64,000 bases of DNA. Origin: Symbioplanes lichenis (GTDB lineage Bacteria > Actinomycetota > Actinomycetes > Mycobacteriales > Micromonosporaceae). Under the pieces are notes generated by a model. The model ran no database searches and was not told the DNA's origin. It saw nothing but the letters and a program-made list of their open reading frames with translations. The stretch spans positions 62,001 through 126,000 of the forward strand of contig NZ_JAUZQD010000015.1 of the NCBI RefSeq assembly GCF_030709675.1, in the 5' to 3' direction. Made by a program: the position numbers and the translations under genes. The stretch's first letter is position 1; each line of letters opens with the position of its first letter. Positions 24,789 to 33,695 of the stretch are shown piece by piece.

Positions 24789-25348
24789 CAGCTCGCCGGC
24801 CGGACCACGATGCGGCGGTTGGGCTCGACGCCCTCGGACTCGCTCTCCACGCCCGAGATCGCGTTGACGACGTCGTGCACGCACTTGCGCTCGAAGGCCG
24901 ACATCGGCTCGAGGCGCACCGCGTCACCGTGCTCCTTGACCTTCTCGACGGCGTTGCGGGCCACCGCGGTGAGCTCCTTGCGCCGGGTCGCGCGGTAGCC
25001 GCCGATGTCGAGCAGCAGCCGGCTCGGGGAACCGGTCGCGCGGAAGATGGCGAGACGGGTCAGCTCCTGGAGCGCCTCCAGGGTGGCGCCGCGCTGACCC
25101 ACGAGGGGCTGGAGACGGCCGCCGACGACCTCGACCATGGGCCGGCCCGCGGAGACGAGCTCGTCGATGTCGCCGTCGTAGTCGAGGATGTCCAGCAGAC
25201 CCTCGATGTAGTCGGCCGCGACCTCGCTCTGCGCGAACAGCTCCGAGTCGGAGGTCACGGTCTCGGACTTCTTCGTTTCCTCGCTACCGGACTCCACGGG
25301 AGTGGCGGCAGCCGTCTCCTCGGCGCTGGGAGTACTGGTGTCGGTCAC
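24788..25348 (-). CDS. jag: Jag/KhpB-type KH-R3H RNA-binding protein
   Basis: 186 residues. The N-terminal 50 residues are acidic and disordered. A KH domain follows with the GxxG loop in LVGQRGATLEALQ. The R3H domain carries the Arg/His pair in FERKCVHDVV near residue 150. Such proteins bind RNA and, in firmicutes, influence cell elongation. In actinobacteria the gene always travels with yidC and rsmG. The stop overlaps the rsmG start. The downstream VESESEGVEPNRRIVVRP ending is typical of the family. Confidence 0.92.
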   Translation of the reverse strand: MTDTSTPSAEETAAATPVESGSEETKKSETVTSDSELFAQSEVAADYIEGLLDILDYDGDIDELVSAGRPMVEVVGGRLQPLVGQRGATLEALQELTRLAIFRATGSPSRLLLDIGGYRATRRKELTAVARNAVEKVKEHGDAVRLEPMSAFERKCVHDVVNAISGVESESEGVEPNRRIVVRPAS

Positions 25349-25500
25349 GGTCTCATCTCCGTACTGTCGGGCCGGACCTGCTCGGTCCGCTGTTTCCCAC
25401 CCCGGCGGGAACCGTCGCCGGCGGCGGGGAGGTCTGTGTCGCCACCACCCTGATCAGGGTCGCGCGCGGCCCGGGCGAAAACGCCCGGACCGCCGCAGCG

Positions 25501-26526
25501 TCATCCCTTGGGTTTGTTGGCGGGGCGAGCGCCCTTCTTCGGGTTCACCGGCTTGGCCCCCGGCTTGGGCGCGAGCGCCTTGGTGTCGACGACAGGGCTC
25601 TTGACCTCGGGCTCGGCCTGCTTGCGGCCGAAGAGGCCCCGGCTCGCGGGCTGCACCGGGCCCTTGGCGCCGTTCTTGCCGGCCGTGGTGGCGGTCCGGG
25701 CCGCCGCCGAGCCGGTCTTCGCACCCGCGGTCTGCGGCGGCGGGAACTTGCGGAGCACCCACTGCTGCTGGGCCAGGCTGAAGGCGTTGTTGGTGACCCA
25801 GTAGATGACGACGCCGATGGGGAACAGCGTGCCGGAGACGAGCAGCGACAGCGGGATGCCGTAGAGCATCAGGCGCTGGATCATCTTCTGCTGCGGGTCC
25901 TCGGCCCAGCCGGTCTTGAGGATCATCTGGCGGCTGGTGAGATAGGTCGTCGCCATCATCGTGAGGACCAGGATGGCCGCGATGACCTTGACCGCGGCGC
26001 CGTTGGTCGCGCCCAGCCGGGCGAGCTCCTCGCTCGAGGAGCCGAACTGCGCCGGCAGCGGGGCGCCGAAGAGCGCGGCGTGGGTGGCGTCGTTGAACTT
26101 CTCCGCCGACCAGCCGTAGAGGGTGGGCTGGCCGTTGTCCGGGCTCAGGCGGCGCAGGACGTGGAAGAGACCCAGGAAGACGGGGATCTGCAAGAACATC
26201 GGGAGGCAGCCCATGAGCGGGTTGGCCTTCTCGGTCTTGTAGAGCTCCATCATCTCCTTCTGGAGCGTCTCCCGGTCGCCCTTGTGCTTCTCCTGCAGCT
26301 CCTTGACCTTGGGCTGCAGCGCCTGCATGGCCCGCTGGCTCTTGATCTGCTTGACGAAGACGGGGAAGAGGATGACGCGCAGCGTCACGACCAGGAAGAC
26401 GATGGACAGGATCCAGGCCCAGTTGGTGCCGAGGACCCGGCCGTCGGAGATTCCGATGGTGTCCCAGAGGTCATGCCAGCGCAGGAGGATCCACGAAATG
26501 GCGTAGTAGATCCAGTCGAGACTCAA
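25501..26526 (-). CDS. yidC: Membrane protein insertase YidC
   Basis: 341 residues. It inserts and folds proteins into the cytoplasmic membrane, alone or with Sec. Actinobacterial YidC lacks the large periplasmic domain of E. coli. Five hydrophobic segments are visible, starting at residue 3 and about 36 (AWILSIVFLVVTLRVILFPV), then near 105, 185 and 225. The hydrophilic-groove arginine is in LRVILFP. A cytoplasmic coiled segment (QPKVKELQEKHKGDRETLQK) lies between the second and third helices. The basic C-terminal tail of about 75 residues, rich in Lys, Pro and Ala, could contact ribosomes. Confidence 0.95.
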   Translation of the reverse strand: MSLDWIYYAISWILLRWHDLWDTIGISDGRVLGTNWAWILSIVFLVVTLRVILFPVFVKQIKSQRAMQALQPKVKELQEKHKGDRETLQKEMMELYKTEKANPLMGCLPMFLQIPVFLGLFHVLRRLSPDNGQPTLYGWSAEKFNDATHAALFGAPLPAQFGSSSEELARLGATNGAAVKVIAAILVLTMMATTYLTSRQMILKTGWAEDPQQKMIQRLMLYGIPLSLLVSGTLFPIGVVIYWVTNNAFSLAQQQWVLRKFPPPQTAGAKTGSAAARTATTAGKNGAKGPVQPASRGLFGRKQAEPEVKSPVVDTKALAPKPGAKPVNPKKGARPANKPKG

Positions 26527-26527
26527 C

Positions 26528-26785
26528 TTATGCTCCAGTCACATCGGCAGGACGGTGACGGATCGGGTCGGGCACGGGGTCGTACCCTCCGGGGTGGAAG
26601 GGGTGGCACCGCAGCAGCCGCCAGACCGTGAGGCCGGTCCCGTGGAGCGCGCCGTGCTTGGCGAGCGCCTCGACGGCGTACGCACTGCACGAGGGATAGA
26701 ACCGGCAGCGGGCCGGCAGTGCCGGGCTTATCCAACGACGGTACGCGACGACCGCCGCCGTCAGCAGGCGGGCAAGGGGTGTCAT
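26528..26785 (-). CDS. yidD: Membrane protein insertion efficiency factor YidD
   Basis: 85 residues with the full YidD signature: RCRFYPSCSAYAVEAL followed by RLLRCHPFHPGGYDPVP. The cysteines and histidine are conserved. It assists YidC-mediated insertion at the inner membrane face. The ATG at 26785 overlaps the rnpA stop (ATGA). Longer open frames upstream overlap rnpA and are rejected. The gene ends one base before yidC begins. Confidence 0.93.
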   Translation of the reverse strand: MTPLARLLTAAVVAYRRWISPALPARCRFYPSCSAYAVEALAKHGALHGTGLTVWRLLRCHPFHPGGYDPVPDPIRHRPADVTGA

Positions 26786-27138
26786 CGTGGCCGCCGGGGT
26801 CGCTGGGCCGCGGCGAGCGCGGCGTCGAGGTCGGTGCCGAGCGTCTCGAAGGACGCCTCGGCCGCCGCGGGCAGGGCGCGCACGACCACGGTGGCGCCGG
26901 CGGGCAGCTCGCCGAGCCGGGGCCGGACCAGGTGGCGCAGGCGGCGGCGGACCTTGTTGCGGATCACCGCGTTGCCCACGGCCTTGGACACGACAAAGCC
27001 GGCGCGTGCCTGGGAGGCGTGCGCCGGCTCGTCGAGAAGGAAATGAACCACCACCGTGCCGCGACCGGCCCGGCGGCCACCACGGACCGCTGCGGCGAAG
27101 TCCGTGCTGCGCCGCAGTCGCTGCGCGGCGGCCAGCAC
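26782..27138 (-). CDS. rnpA: Ribonuclease P protein component
   Basis: 118 residues, basic. It assists the RNase P RNA in cutting tRNA 5' leaders. The RNR-type motif is present as RNKVRRRLRHLVRP (residues 60-73), preceded by GFVVSKAVGNAV. The GTG at 27138 yields the usual MLAAAQRLRRSTDF start. It overlaps yidD by four bases and follows rpmH by 35 bases, the universal rpmH-rnpA order. Confidence 0.95.
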   Translation of the reverse strand: MLAAAQRLRRSTDFAAAVRGGRRAGRGTVVVHFLLDEPAHASQARAGFVVSKAVGNAVIRNKVRRRLRHLVRPRLGELPAGATVVVRALPAAAEASFETLGTDLDAALAAAQRPRRPR

Positions 27139-27173
27139 GATCTACCTGGGCATCCGGCCCGCCGGCTGTCGGC

Positions 27174-27311
27174 TCAGGCCGACAGCTTGGCGCGGCCCTT
27201 GGAGCGACGGGTGGAGAGGATGGCGCGACCGGCACGGGTGCGCATGCGCAGCCGGAAGCCGTGGGTCTTGGCGCGCCGGCGGTTGTTCGGCTGGTAGGTG
27301 CGCTTGCTCAC
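27174..27311 (-). CDS. rpmH: 50S ribosomal protein L34
   Basis: A 45-residue, highly basic protein starting MSKRTYQPNNRRRAKTHGFR and ending KGRAKLSA, an unmistakable L34. The GTG start at 27311 follows GGAG at a seven-base spacing. It is the first gene of the leftward origin-proximal operon and lies divergent to dnaA. Confidence 0.97.
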   Translation of the reverse strand: MSKRTYQPNNRRRAKTHGFRLRMRTRAGRAILSTRRSKGRAKLSA

Positions 27312-27922
27312 GTCAGAACTCCGTCTTCGTACTCCGCCGCGTCTAACGACGGCCAGGGGGCATCAGCTGCAAGACGCCACTTTATCAGAACGCGGCGGAG
27401 CAACCGCTCGACCCTACGCAGGGCACCTGCGGTGGTCAACTATCCGACGGGCGGCGCGTCGCCCCGGATGGGGTACCGTCCGTCACTCGGGCCGGGGTCG
27501 GTGCGTACGGAGTGAATCTTTTCGTGCCAGGTCTGCCCGGGGTGGGTACCGCCGGTTGATGAGGGGACTGCGACGCTGTTAGCGTGCCCGTTTGCTGGTC
27601 TTCAGCGCCACCGCCGACAGCCGGGCACCACGGCCCCGCAGAACCGGACGAGGCGGTGAATCGTTCGGCACGGTGAGCCTGTTTTCCCGCGCCAGCACAG
27701 GCTCCGGGAAGTCTGCCGACCATCCGGCCGGGGAGCGACCGCCGACAAGTGCACAGGTTGTGGATAACCTGTGGACAAGCCGGTGGAGCCGTGCACGTGC
27801 AGCACGTCCGACGTGCTGGGCTGGGGGGAAGCCGGTCCGTCGCCCGACTGGGTGAGGGCAGGCCTGAGGCGGGACGATCAAGGCCGTCGGTGGAAACCGG
27901 TGGCGATGGGGGTGGCGCGGCG
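27312..27922. other. Divergent promoter region between rpmH and dnaA
   Basis: About 610 bases with no convincing gene. It holds promoters for the rpmH operon and dnaA and a pair of DnaA boxes at 27759-27778. Open frames here lack ribosome binding sites and family resemblance. Confidence 0.6.
27759..27778 (+). promoter_or_regulatory. Tandem DnaA boxes in the dnaA leader
   Basis: TGTGGATAA (27759-27767) and TGTGGACAA (27770-27778), same orientation, two bases apart, about 145 bases before the dnaA start. Likely sites of DnaA autoregulation. Confidence 0.8.
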
Positions 27923-29719
27923 GTGGCCGACACGGTCGACCTGGGCGAGGTCTGGGCTGCGGCTACGGACGAGCTGGTGGACGAGATCGCGTCCGCGCAG
28001 CAGCGTGCGTACCTGCGCCTCACCCGCCTGCGCGCCATAGTGGAAGACACGGCGCTGCTCTCCGTCCCCGACACCTACACGCGGGACGTCATCGAGTCCC
28101 GGCTCCGGCTCGCGATCACCGAGGCCCTGTCGCGCCGGCTCGGCCGTCCGATCCAGGTCGCCGTCACGGTGCGGCCTCCGGAGGACGGGTCCGGCCGCCC
28201 CGGCACGGTCTACGGCACGCCGCCGCCCGAGCCCGCCGCGCAGCCACCCGCCCACTATGCGGAGCCCCCGGCGCCGATGTATCCCGATCGTTATCCACAG
28301 CCCTCCGCCTACCAGGACTATCCGGCGGAGGAGGGTCCGACCGGGTCGGCCCAGGTTCCGTACAGCCGGAATGTGCCCGCCGCCCGCGACGGGGGCCAGG
28401 AGGCTCTTTTCGCCGCGCCACTGCCCATGGCCGAGCCCGCGATAAGCGCCTTCACCGAGGAAAAGCCGGCCGAGGCGCCGCGGCCGCGCCCGACCTTCGC
28501 CGAGAACAACAGCGACGGTCACCGCATGGCGACCGAGCCCGCCCAGCTGCGGGACAACCAGCGCCGCCCCGACGAGCGCCCGCCGCTCGATCGGCAGGAG
28601 GACACGCTGTCGATGCGCGGCGACAACGGCCCCGGCCGGTCCCCGCTCGCGGGCCCGGCGGTCAGCCCGCGCCCCGGCGCCAACGACGGCGGCAACCGGC
28701 TCAACCCGAAGTACATGTTCGAGACGTTCGTCATCGGCTCGTCCAACCGCTTCGCGCACGCCGCCTCGGTCGCGGTGGCGGAGTCGCCGGCCAAGGCGTA
28801 CAACCCGCTCTTCATCTACGGCAGCTCCGGCCTGGGCAAGACGCACCTGCTCCACGCGATCGGCCACTATGCGACCACGCTCGGCCACGCCCGCAGTGTG
28901 CGCTACGTCTCCACCGAAGAGTTCACCAACGACTTCATCAACAGCCTGCGCGACGACAAGACCCAGGCCTTTCAGCGCCGTTACCGCGACGTCGACATCC
29001 TCCTGATCGACGACATCCAGTTCCTGGAAAATCGCGAGCGCACGCAGGAGGAGTTCTTCCACACGTTCAACACGCTCCACAACGCCAACAAGCAGATCGT
29101 CATCAGCTCGGACCGCTCCCCGCGCCAGCTGGCCACCCTCGAGGACCGCATGCGCACCCGCTTCGAGTGGGGCTTGCTCGCGGACATCCAGCCGCCCGAC
29201 CTCGAGACCCGCATCGCGATCCTGCAGAAGAAGGCCGCCCAGGAGCGCATGTTCGCCCCGGACGACGTCCTCGAGTTCATCGCGAGCCGCGTCTCCAACT
29301 CCATCCGCGAGCTCGAGGGCGCCCTCATCCGGGTGACGGCCTTCGCCAGCCTGACCCGCTCCCCGGTCCAGCTCAGCCTGGCCGAGGAGGTCCTCCGCGA
29401 CTTCATGCCCGACGGCGCCGGCCCCGAGATCACCGCCGACCAGATCATGGCCTCCACTGCTGACTATTTCGGCGTCTCCCTGGAGGACCTGCGTGGCCAC
29501 TCCCGCAGCCGCGTCCTGGTCAACGCCCGCCAGGTCGCCATGTACCTCTGCCGCGAACTGACCGAGCTCTCCCTCCCTCGCATCGGGCAGGCCTTCGGCG
29601 GCCGCGACCACACCACGGTCATGCACGCCGACCGCAAGATCCGCCAGCACATGGCCGAGCGGCGGTCGCTCTACAACCAGATCGCCGAGCTCACCAACCG
29701 CATCAAGCAGAACACCTGA
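27923..29719 (+). CDS. dnaA: Chromosomal replication initiator protein DnaA
   Basis: 598 residues, the large actinomycete form. It binds and unwinds oriC in its ATP state. Domain I is at about 1-90. A long acidic/Pro-rich domain II spans about 95-265, domain III AAA+ follows, and domain IV is near 500-598. Walker A is in GSSGLGKTHLLH near 300 and Walker B is LLIDDIQF near 360. The DnaA signature of domain IV ends GGRDHTTVMHADRKI. The GTG at 27923 (VADTVDLGEVW) is chosen because the conserved domain I begins there. A perfect DnaA box is embedded in the domain II coding region at 28291. Confidence 0.96.
   Translation: MADTVDLGEVWAAATDELVDEIASAQQRAYLRLTRLRAIVEDTALLSVPDTYTRDVIESRLRLAITEALSRRLGRPIQVAVTVRPPEDGSGRPGTVYGTPPPEPAAQPPAHYAEPPAPMYPDRYPQPSAYQDYPAEEGPTGSAQVPYSRNVPAARDGGQEALFAAPLPMAEPAISAFTEEKPAEAPRPRPTFAENNSDGHRMATEPAQLRDNQRRPDERPPLDRQEDTLSMRGDNGPGRSPLAGPAVSPRPGANDGGNRLNPKYMFETFVIGSSNRFAHAASVAVAESPAKAYNPLFIYGSSGLGKTHLLHAIGHYATTLGHARSVRYVSTEEFTNDFINSLRDDKTQAFQRRYRDVDILLIDDIQFLENRERTQEEFFHTFNTLHNANKQIVISSDRSPRQLATLEDRMRTRFEWGLLADIQPPDLETRIAILQKKAAQERMFAPDDVLEFIASRVSNSIRELEGALIRVTAFASLTRSPVQLSLAEEVLRDFMPDGAGPEITADQIMASTADYFGVSLEDLRGHSRSRVLVNARQVAMYLCRELTELSLPRIGQAFGGRDHTTVMHADRKIRQHMAERRSLYNQIAELTNRIKQNT
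28291..28299 (+). other. DnaA box inside the dnaA coding region
   Basis: Perfect TTATCCACA within the disordered domain II coding sequence, read as part of RYPQPS. Confidence 0.75.
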
Positions 29720-30139
29720 CCTCTCTCGCAGGTCCCGAGGCCCGGTGCATTGTGCGGCTGCTCGGCGCGATGCGAGCGTCCTGGTGGACTTTGCGAGGCG
29801 GCGCCAGGTGCATGCAGATCAAACCCACACTGCCGATGTACGCCCAAGGGGCCCACAAAAGCACCCCCTCTGCACGCATCGTCAGACGGATGCCCGTAGC
29901 CACTCCAGGCCGTTGGCGACCATCCGGGCTGAGGCTGCCGGGTCAAGCACAGCATCCCCCACTTCCCAAGCCAGCTCCTTGCTCACCGCGCCACCCCGGG
30001 CCGACTGAGTCCAAGCCGCACGCCCCGTCCTCGCACCGCGCCGCACAGCACTCGCACCGGCCGCCCTCAACAGACGTCGCTCACCAAGGCCGTCCCGCGA
30101 CAACCGCCCTCCACAGCCCGCCGCTCAACTCGGCACACG

Positions 30140-30232
30140 TGTCGCACACCCGCCGACAGCCCCCGCCCTCACACACCCGCCGACAGCGCCCGCCCTCCTA
30201 CACCCGCCGGCAGCGCCCGTCCTCGCCAAGGC
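30140..30232. repeat. Short tandem repeat left of oriC
   Basis: Three to four imperfect units of CACACCCGCCGACAGCGCCC type (about 28 bp) in the dnaA-oriC spacer. Confidence 0.7.
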
Positions 30233-30357
30233 GGCGCCCACGGCAAGAGCCCCGCCACGACGGCGACAGTGACGGTCTCGTGGCGGTGTCAGCGACGGTG
30301 TCAGCGGCGGCGACCATCCGACCCAGGGTCCGATCCGGGCCGGGCTGACGGTGGTCG

Positions 30358-30427
30358 CCGTGGAGACGCGGTGACGCGGAGACGTGGAGACGTGGTGACG
30401 CGGTGACGCGGTGACGCAGTGACGCGG
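30358..30427. repeat. GGTGACGC-type micro-repeat next to oriC
   Basis: About nine 8-bp units reading GGTGACGC or GGAGACG(C/T) immediately before the first DnaA box. Confidence 0.75.
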
Positions 30428-30454
30428 GGTGTGGCAGGCGACGGGCGTGACGAG

Positions 30455-31045
30455 CCGAATCCGGTGCCTGTGCACAACCCTCTGACCTGGGGCGAACCGC
30501 ATATCCACCGCGTTACCCACCGACTTATCCACAGGTTCGCCCACAAGGCGAGGCCACCCAGACCCGACGACGGCGTCATTCACAGGCGGTCGGTCATCCA
30601 CGTCGCGGCCGGTTTGTCAACGTCGGAACGGAACCGTTTCGTGCCAACGTTATCCACACTAATCCACAGGCATCCACAGGCTCTGTCCCCAATCGGTGGA
30701 CAACTTGACACCCCGCTACCCCCAGATGTGGATAACCCCTGGGGAAATCGATGTGGACAATCACGAAGGGTGATATTCGTGTCCCCACCCTGTGGACGCC
30801 TGTGGATTTCCTGTTGAAGGTTCTGGGGACAACGAACCTGTACCGTCCCGGCGTCTTCCACAGACCTGGGTACAACCCCGGTGGATAAGCGGTGGATAAC
30901 CGGTGGACAGCGGTGGACAACTTCGACCAGTCACGTGACTGTGGACGCAGACGGGGGTTTCTCCCCCGCTCATCCACATGTGAATCACCGGTGGATAACT
31001 CTCTGACCAGCACAAACGTGAGTTCTCCACAGTATGCACAGGACC
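30455..31045. other. oriC: Replication origin oriC
   Basis: The dnaA-dnaN spacer with more than ten DnaA-box-like 9-mers on both strands. Perfect TTATCCACA occurs at 30525 and 30650, and its complement TGTGGATAA at 30727. TGTGGACAA is at 30752, and GGTGGATAA at 30880, 30891 and 30991. GGTGGACAA is at 30695 and 30912, plus weaker CATCCACA and TGTGGAC(G/T) forms. The density, position and orientation change are those of Streptomyces-type origins. No long AT-rich unwinding element is obvious by eye; the segment 30745-30780 is relatively AT-rich. Confidence 0.93.
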
Positions 31046-31647
31046 GATGATTACGACTGTTCTCTCTCTCGGAAAATCTAAGAACCAATCATCTGCGTTG
31101 TGGATGGTGTGGCGGAGCCGCTGACGGCTCGATCCACACCAAGGTTCAGAGCCAAGAGGCACCGAGATCCAGAGCCAGGAGCACCAAGAGCCGGAGCGGC
31201 CCGCACCGGACCAGAGCAAGCCAGGCCGGGGAAGTCAGATCCGAGCAAGCAAGACCTGAGCGAGCAAGACCTGAGCGAGCAAGACCTGAGCAAGCACCGA
31301 GCACGGGGAAGCAAGCACCAGATCCGAAGCAGCAGGCACCGGCGCGAGAAAGCAACCACCTGTACCCAAAGGCGGCGAACGTCAGACTGAGGCAACCGAG
31401 CCGAAGCACCTGACGCCGACCGGACACACCAGCACCACCGGCACCAAGCCAGGAGTAAGAAGCACCGAAGACCACGAAGCGCCGGGACCGACCAGAGACC
31501 GACAGATCCCGGCGCGGACACACACCAGCACCGGTGCCCACAGGCACCCGGGGGGCGGCCGGACGCGGAGCCACCGCCCGCCATAGAGTTTCAGTGGCCG
31601 TATCTGCACAGCGGGTTCGACGAGGAAAGTGACGCGGAGGGCATGGC
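31046..31647. other. Purine-rich spacer between oriC and dnaN
   Basis: About 600 bases, lower in GC and strongly purine-biased (AGCAAG/GACC words). It contains a 15-bp tandem repeat. No gene or recognised RNA is seen. It should hold the dnaN promoter. Confidence 0.5.
31243..31287. repeat. Three tandem 15-bp units right of oriC
   Basis: GAGCAAGCAAGACCT then two copies of GAGCGAGCAAGACCT, followed by a partial fourth unit. Confidence 0.88.
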
Positions 31648-32781
31648 ATGAAGTTCCGGGTGGAGCGAGACGTACTCGCCGACGCCGTGGCGTGGACGGC
31701 CAAGAGCCTTCCCAGCCGCCCGTCGGTGCCTGTGCTGGCAGGCGTCATGCTGCGGGTGACAGACAGCACCCTGCAGGTGTCGGGCTTCGACTACGAGGTC
31801 TCCAGCCAGGTGACCGTGGACGTGCAGGCCGACGCCGACGGGGCCGCCCTGGTCTCCGGGCGCCTGCTCGCCGAGATCACCAAGGCGCTGCCGGCCAAGC
31901 CGGTGGACATCGCCGCGGTCGGCTCCCACCTCGAGCTCGTGTGCGGCAGCGCGCGGTTCACCCTTCCGGTGATGCCCGTCGAGGACTACCCGACGCTGCC
32001 GGAGATGCCCTCCAGCACCGGCACGGTCGACGCGCAGGCCTTCGCGTCCGCCGTCTCCCAGGTGGCGATCGCCGCCGGCCGGGACGAGACGCTGCCGATG
32101 CTCACCGGCGTCCGGGTGGAGCTCGACGGCACGACGATGACGATGCTGGCCACCGACCGCTACCGGCTGGCCATGCGCGAGATCGAGTGGAACCCGGGCG
32201 ACGGCGAGATCAGCCTCAACGCGCTCATCCCGGCGAAGACGCTCAACGACACCGCCAAGGCGATGGGTCCTGTCGGCGGCGCGGTCACGCTGGCGCTGAG
32301 CCAGGGCAACGCGGGCGAGGGCATGGTCGGTTTCGCGGGTGGTGCACGGCGCACGACGAGCCGGCTGCTCGACGGGGCCAACTATCCGCCGGTGCGGTCG
32401 ATCTTCCCGGCCAGCTCCAACTCGCAGGCCGTGGTGAGCGTCTCGGCGCTCGTCGAGGTCGTCCGGCGCGTGGCCCTGGTCGCCGAGCGGACCACCCCGG
32501 TGCTGCTCAGTTTCAGCGAGGATGGCCTGGTGGTGGAGGCCGGCGGCACCGAGGAGGCGCGCGCCAGCGAGGCCATGGAGGCCGCCTTCACCGGTGAGGC
32601 GCTGACGATCGGCTTCAACCCGCAGTACCTGATCGACGGTTTGCAGAACCTCGGGGCCCCGAGCGCCGTACTCTCTTTTGTCGACGCTTTCAAGCCTGCT
32701 GTGATCTCCCCCGCAGACGAGGACGGCCAAATCGTGCCCGGATATCGCTATCTGATCATGCCTATTCGGGTAACTCGCTGA
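31648..32781 (+). CDS. dnaN: DNA polymerase III sliding clamp (beta subunit)
   Basis: 377 residues forming three similar clamp domains; it encircles DNA and tethers the polymerase. The N terminus MKFRVERDVLADAVAWTAKS and the C-terminal YRYLIMPIRV are typical. The central motif TDRYRLAMREIEWNPG (near residue 170) is also conserved. ATG start preceded by GGAGGGC. It is the first rightward gene after oriC and is followed closely by gnd, recF and the DUF721 gene. Confidence 0.97.
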   Translation: MKFRVERDVLADAVAWTAKSLPSRPSVPVLAGVMLRVTDSTLQVSGFDYEVSSQVTVDVQADADGAALVSGRLLAEITKALPAKPVDIAAVGSHLELVCGSARFTLPVMPVEDYPTLPEMPSSTGTVDAQAFASAVSQVAIAAGRDETLPMLTGVRVELDGTTMTMLATDRYRLAMREIEWNPGDGEISLNALIPAKTLNDTAKAMGPVGGAVTLALSQGNAGEGMVGFAGGARRTTSRLLDGANYPPVRSIFPASSNSQAVVSVSALVEVVRRVALVAERTTPVLLSFSEDGLVVEAGGTEEARASEAMEAAFTGEALTIGFNPQYLIDGLQNLGAPSAVLSFVDAFKPAVISPADEDGQIVPGYRYLIMPIRVTR

Positions 32782-32819
32782 TACTGGGCCTGAAGAACAC
32801 TCATCTAGGGGGAAACACC

Positions 32820-33692
32820 ATGCAGCTCGGCCTCATCGGGCTCGGCCGGATGGGCGGCAACATGCGCGAACGTCTGCGCGCCGCCGGTCACGAGGTTGTG
32901 GGCTTCGACCACAACCCGGACATCTCCGACGCCACGAGCCTCGCCGACATGGTCGGAAAGCTTGCTGCGCCGCGCGTGGTCTGGACCATGGTCCCGGCCG
33001 GCAAGATCACTGAGGACACGATCAACGAGCTCGCCGACCTCCTCGAGGCCGGTGACGTGATCATCGACGGTGGCAACTCCAAGTTCACCGACGACAAGCC
33101 GCGTGCCGAGCGGCTGGCCACCAAGGGCATCGGCTACATGGACTGTGGCGTCTCCGGCGGTGTCTGGGGTGCCCAGAACGGCTACGCCCTGATGGTCGGC
33201 GGCGAGGCCGAGGACGTCGCGAAGGCGCAGCCGATCTTCGACGCGCTCAAGCCGGCCGGCGAGTTCGGCTTCGCCCACGCGGGCAGCGTCGGCTCCGGCC
33301 ACTACGCCAAGATGATCCACAACGGCATCGAGTACGCGATGATGCAGGCGTACGCCGAGGGCTACGAGATCCTCAAGGCCGCCGAGTACGTCGAGGACGT
33401 CCCCGCGGTCATCAAGAGCTGGCGCGAGGGCTCGGTCGTCAAGTCCTGGCTGCTCGACCTCTTCGACCGCGCGCTCGACGAGGACCCGGAGCTGGCGAAC
33501 ATCCGCGGCTACGCGGAGGACACCGGCGAGGGCCGCTGGACCGTTGACGAGGCCGTGCGTCTCGCCGTGCCGGCCAACGCCATCGCCGCGTCGCTGTTCG
33601 CGCGCTTCCAGTCGCGGCAGGACGACTCGCCGGCCATGAAGGCGATCGCCGCGCTGCGCAACCAGTTCGGCGGCCACGCCGTCAAGCGCTGA
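32820..33692 (+). CDS. gnd: 6-phosphogluconate dehydrogenase (decarboxylating), short form
   Basis: 290 residues, the compact GndA-like class. It oxidises 6-phosphogluconate to ribulose-5-phosphate in the pentose phosphate pathway. The cofactor loop is GLIGLGRMGGNMRERL (4-19). The substrate motif IIDGGNSKFTDDKPRAE is near 80-97, and MDCGVSGGVWGAQNGYALMVGG carries the substrate-binding segment. KMIHNGIEYAMMQAYAEG contains the catalytic Lys. The short C-terminal domain distinguishes it from the 470-residue form. Its position between dnaN and recF is a known actinomycete arrangement. GGGGGAAA upstream of the ATG. Confidence 0.93.
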   Translation: MQLGLIGLGRMGGNMRERLRAAGHEVVGFDHNPDISDATSLADMVGKLAAPRVVWTMVPAGKITEDTINELADLLEAGDVIIDGGNSKFTDDKPRAERLATKGIGYMDCGVSGGVWGAQNGYALMVGGEAEDVAKAQPIFDALKPAGEFGFAHAGSVGSGHYAKMIHNGIEYAMMQAYAEGYEILKAAEYVEDVPAVIKSWREGSVVKSWLLDLFDRALDEDPELANIRGYAEDTGEGRWTVDEAVRLAVPANAIAASLFARFQSRQDDSPAMKAIAALRNQFGGHAVKR

Positions 33693-33695
33693 TCC

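Larger units (their letters stand above)
29720..30454. other. Spacer between dnaA and the DnaA-box cluster
   Basis: No confident gene. Contains two tandem repeat arrays. On the minus strand at about 29882-30103 a 73-residue frame ends in ELAWEVGDAVLDPAASARMV, which reads like a protein C terminus but has no recognisable family or promoter. Confidence 0.45.

Noticed and set aside
29752..30348. 198-codon plus-strand frame after dnaA with HTRRQ repeats
   Set aside because: The repeats follow the DNA tandem array, composition is not protein-like and no binding site precedes it.
30929..30940. AGTCACGTGACT inside oriC as parS
   Set aside because: It is a palindrome with the CACGTG core but the flanks do not match GTTTCACGTGAAAC.
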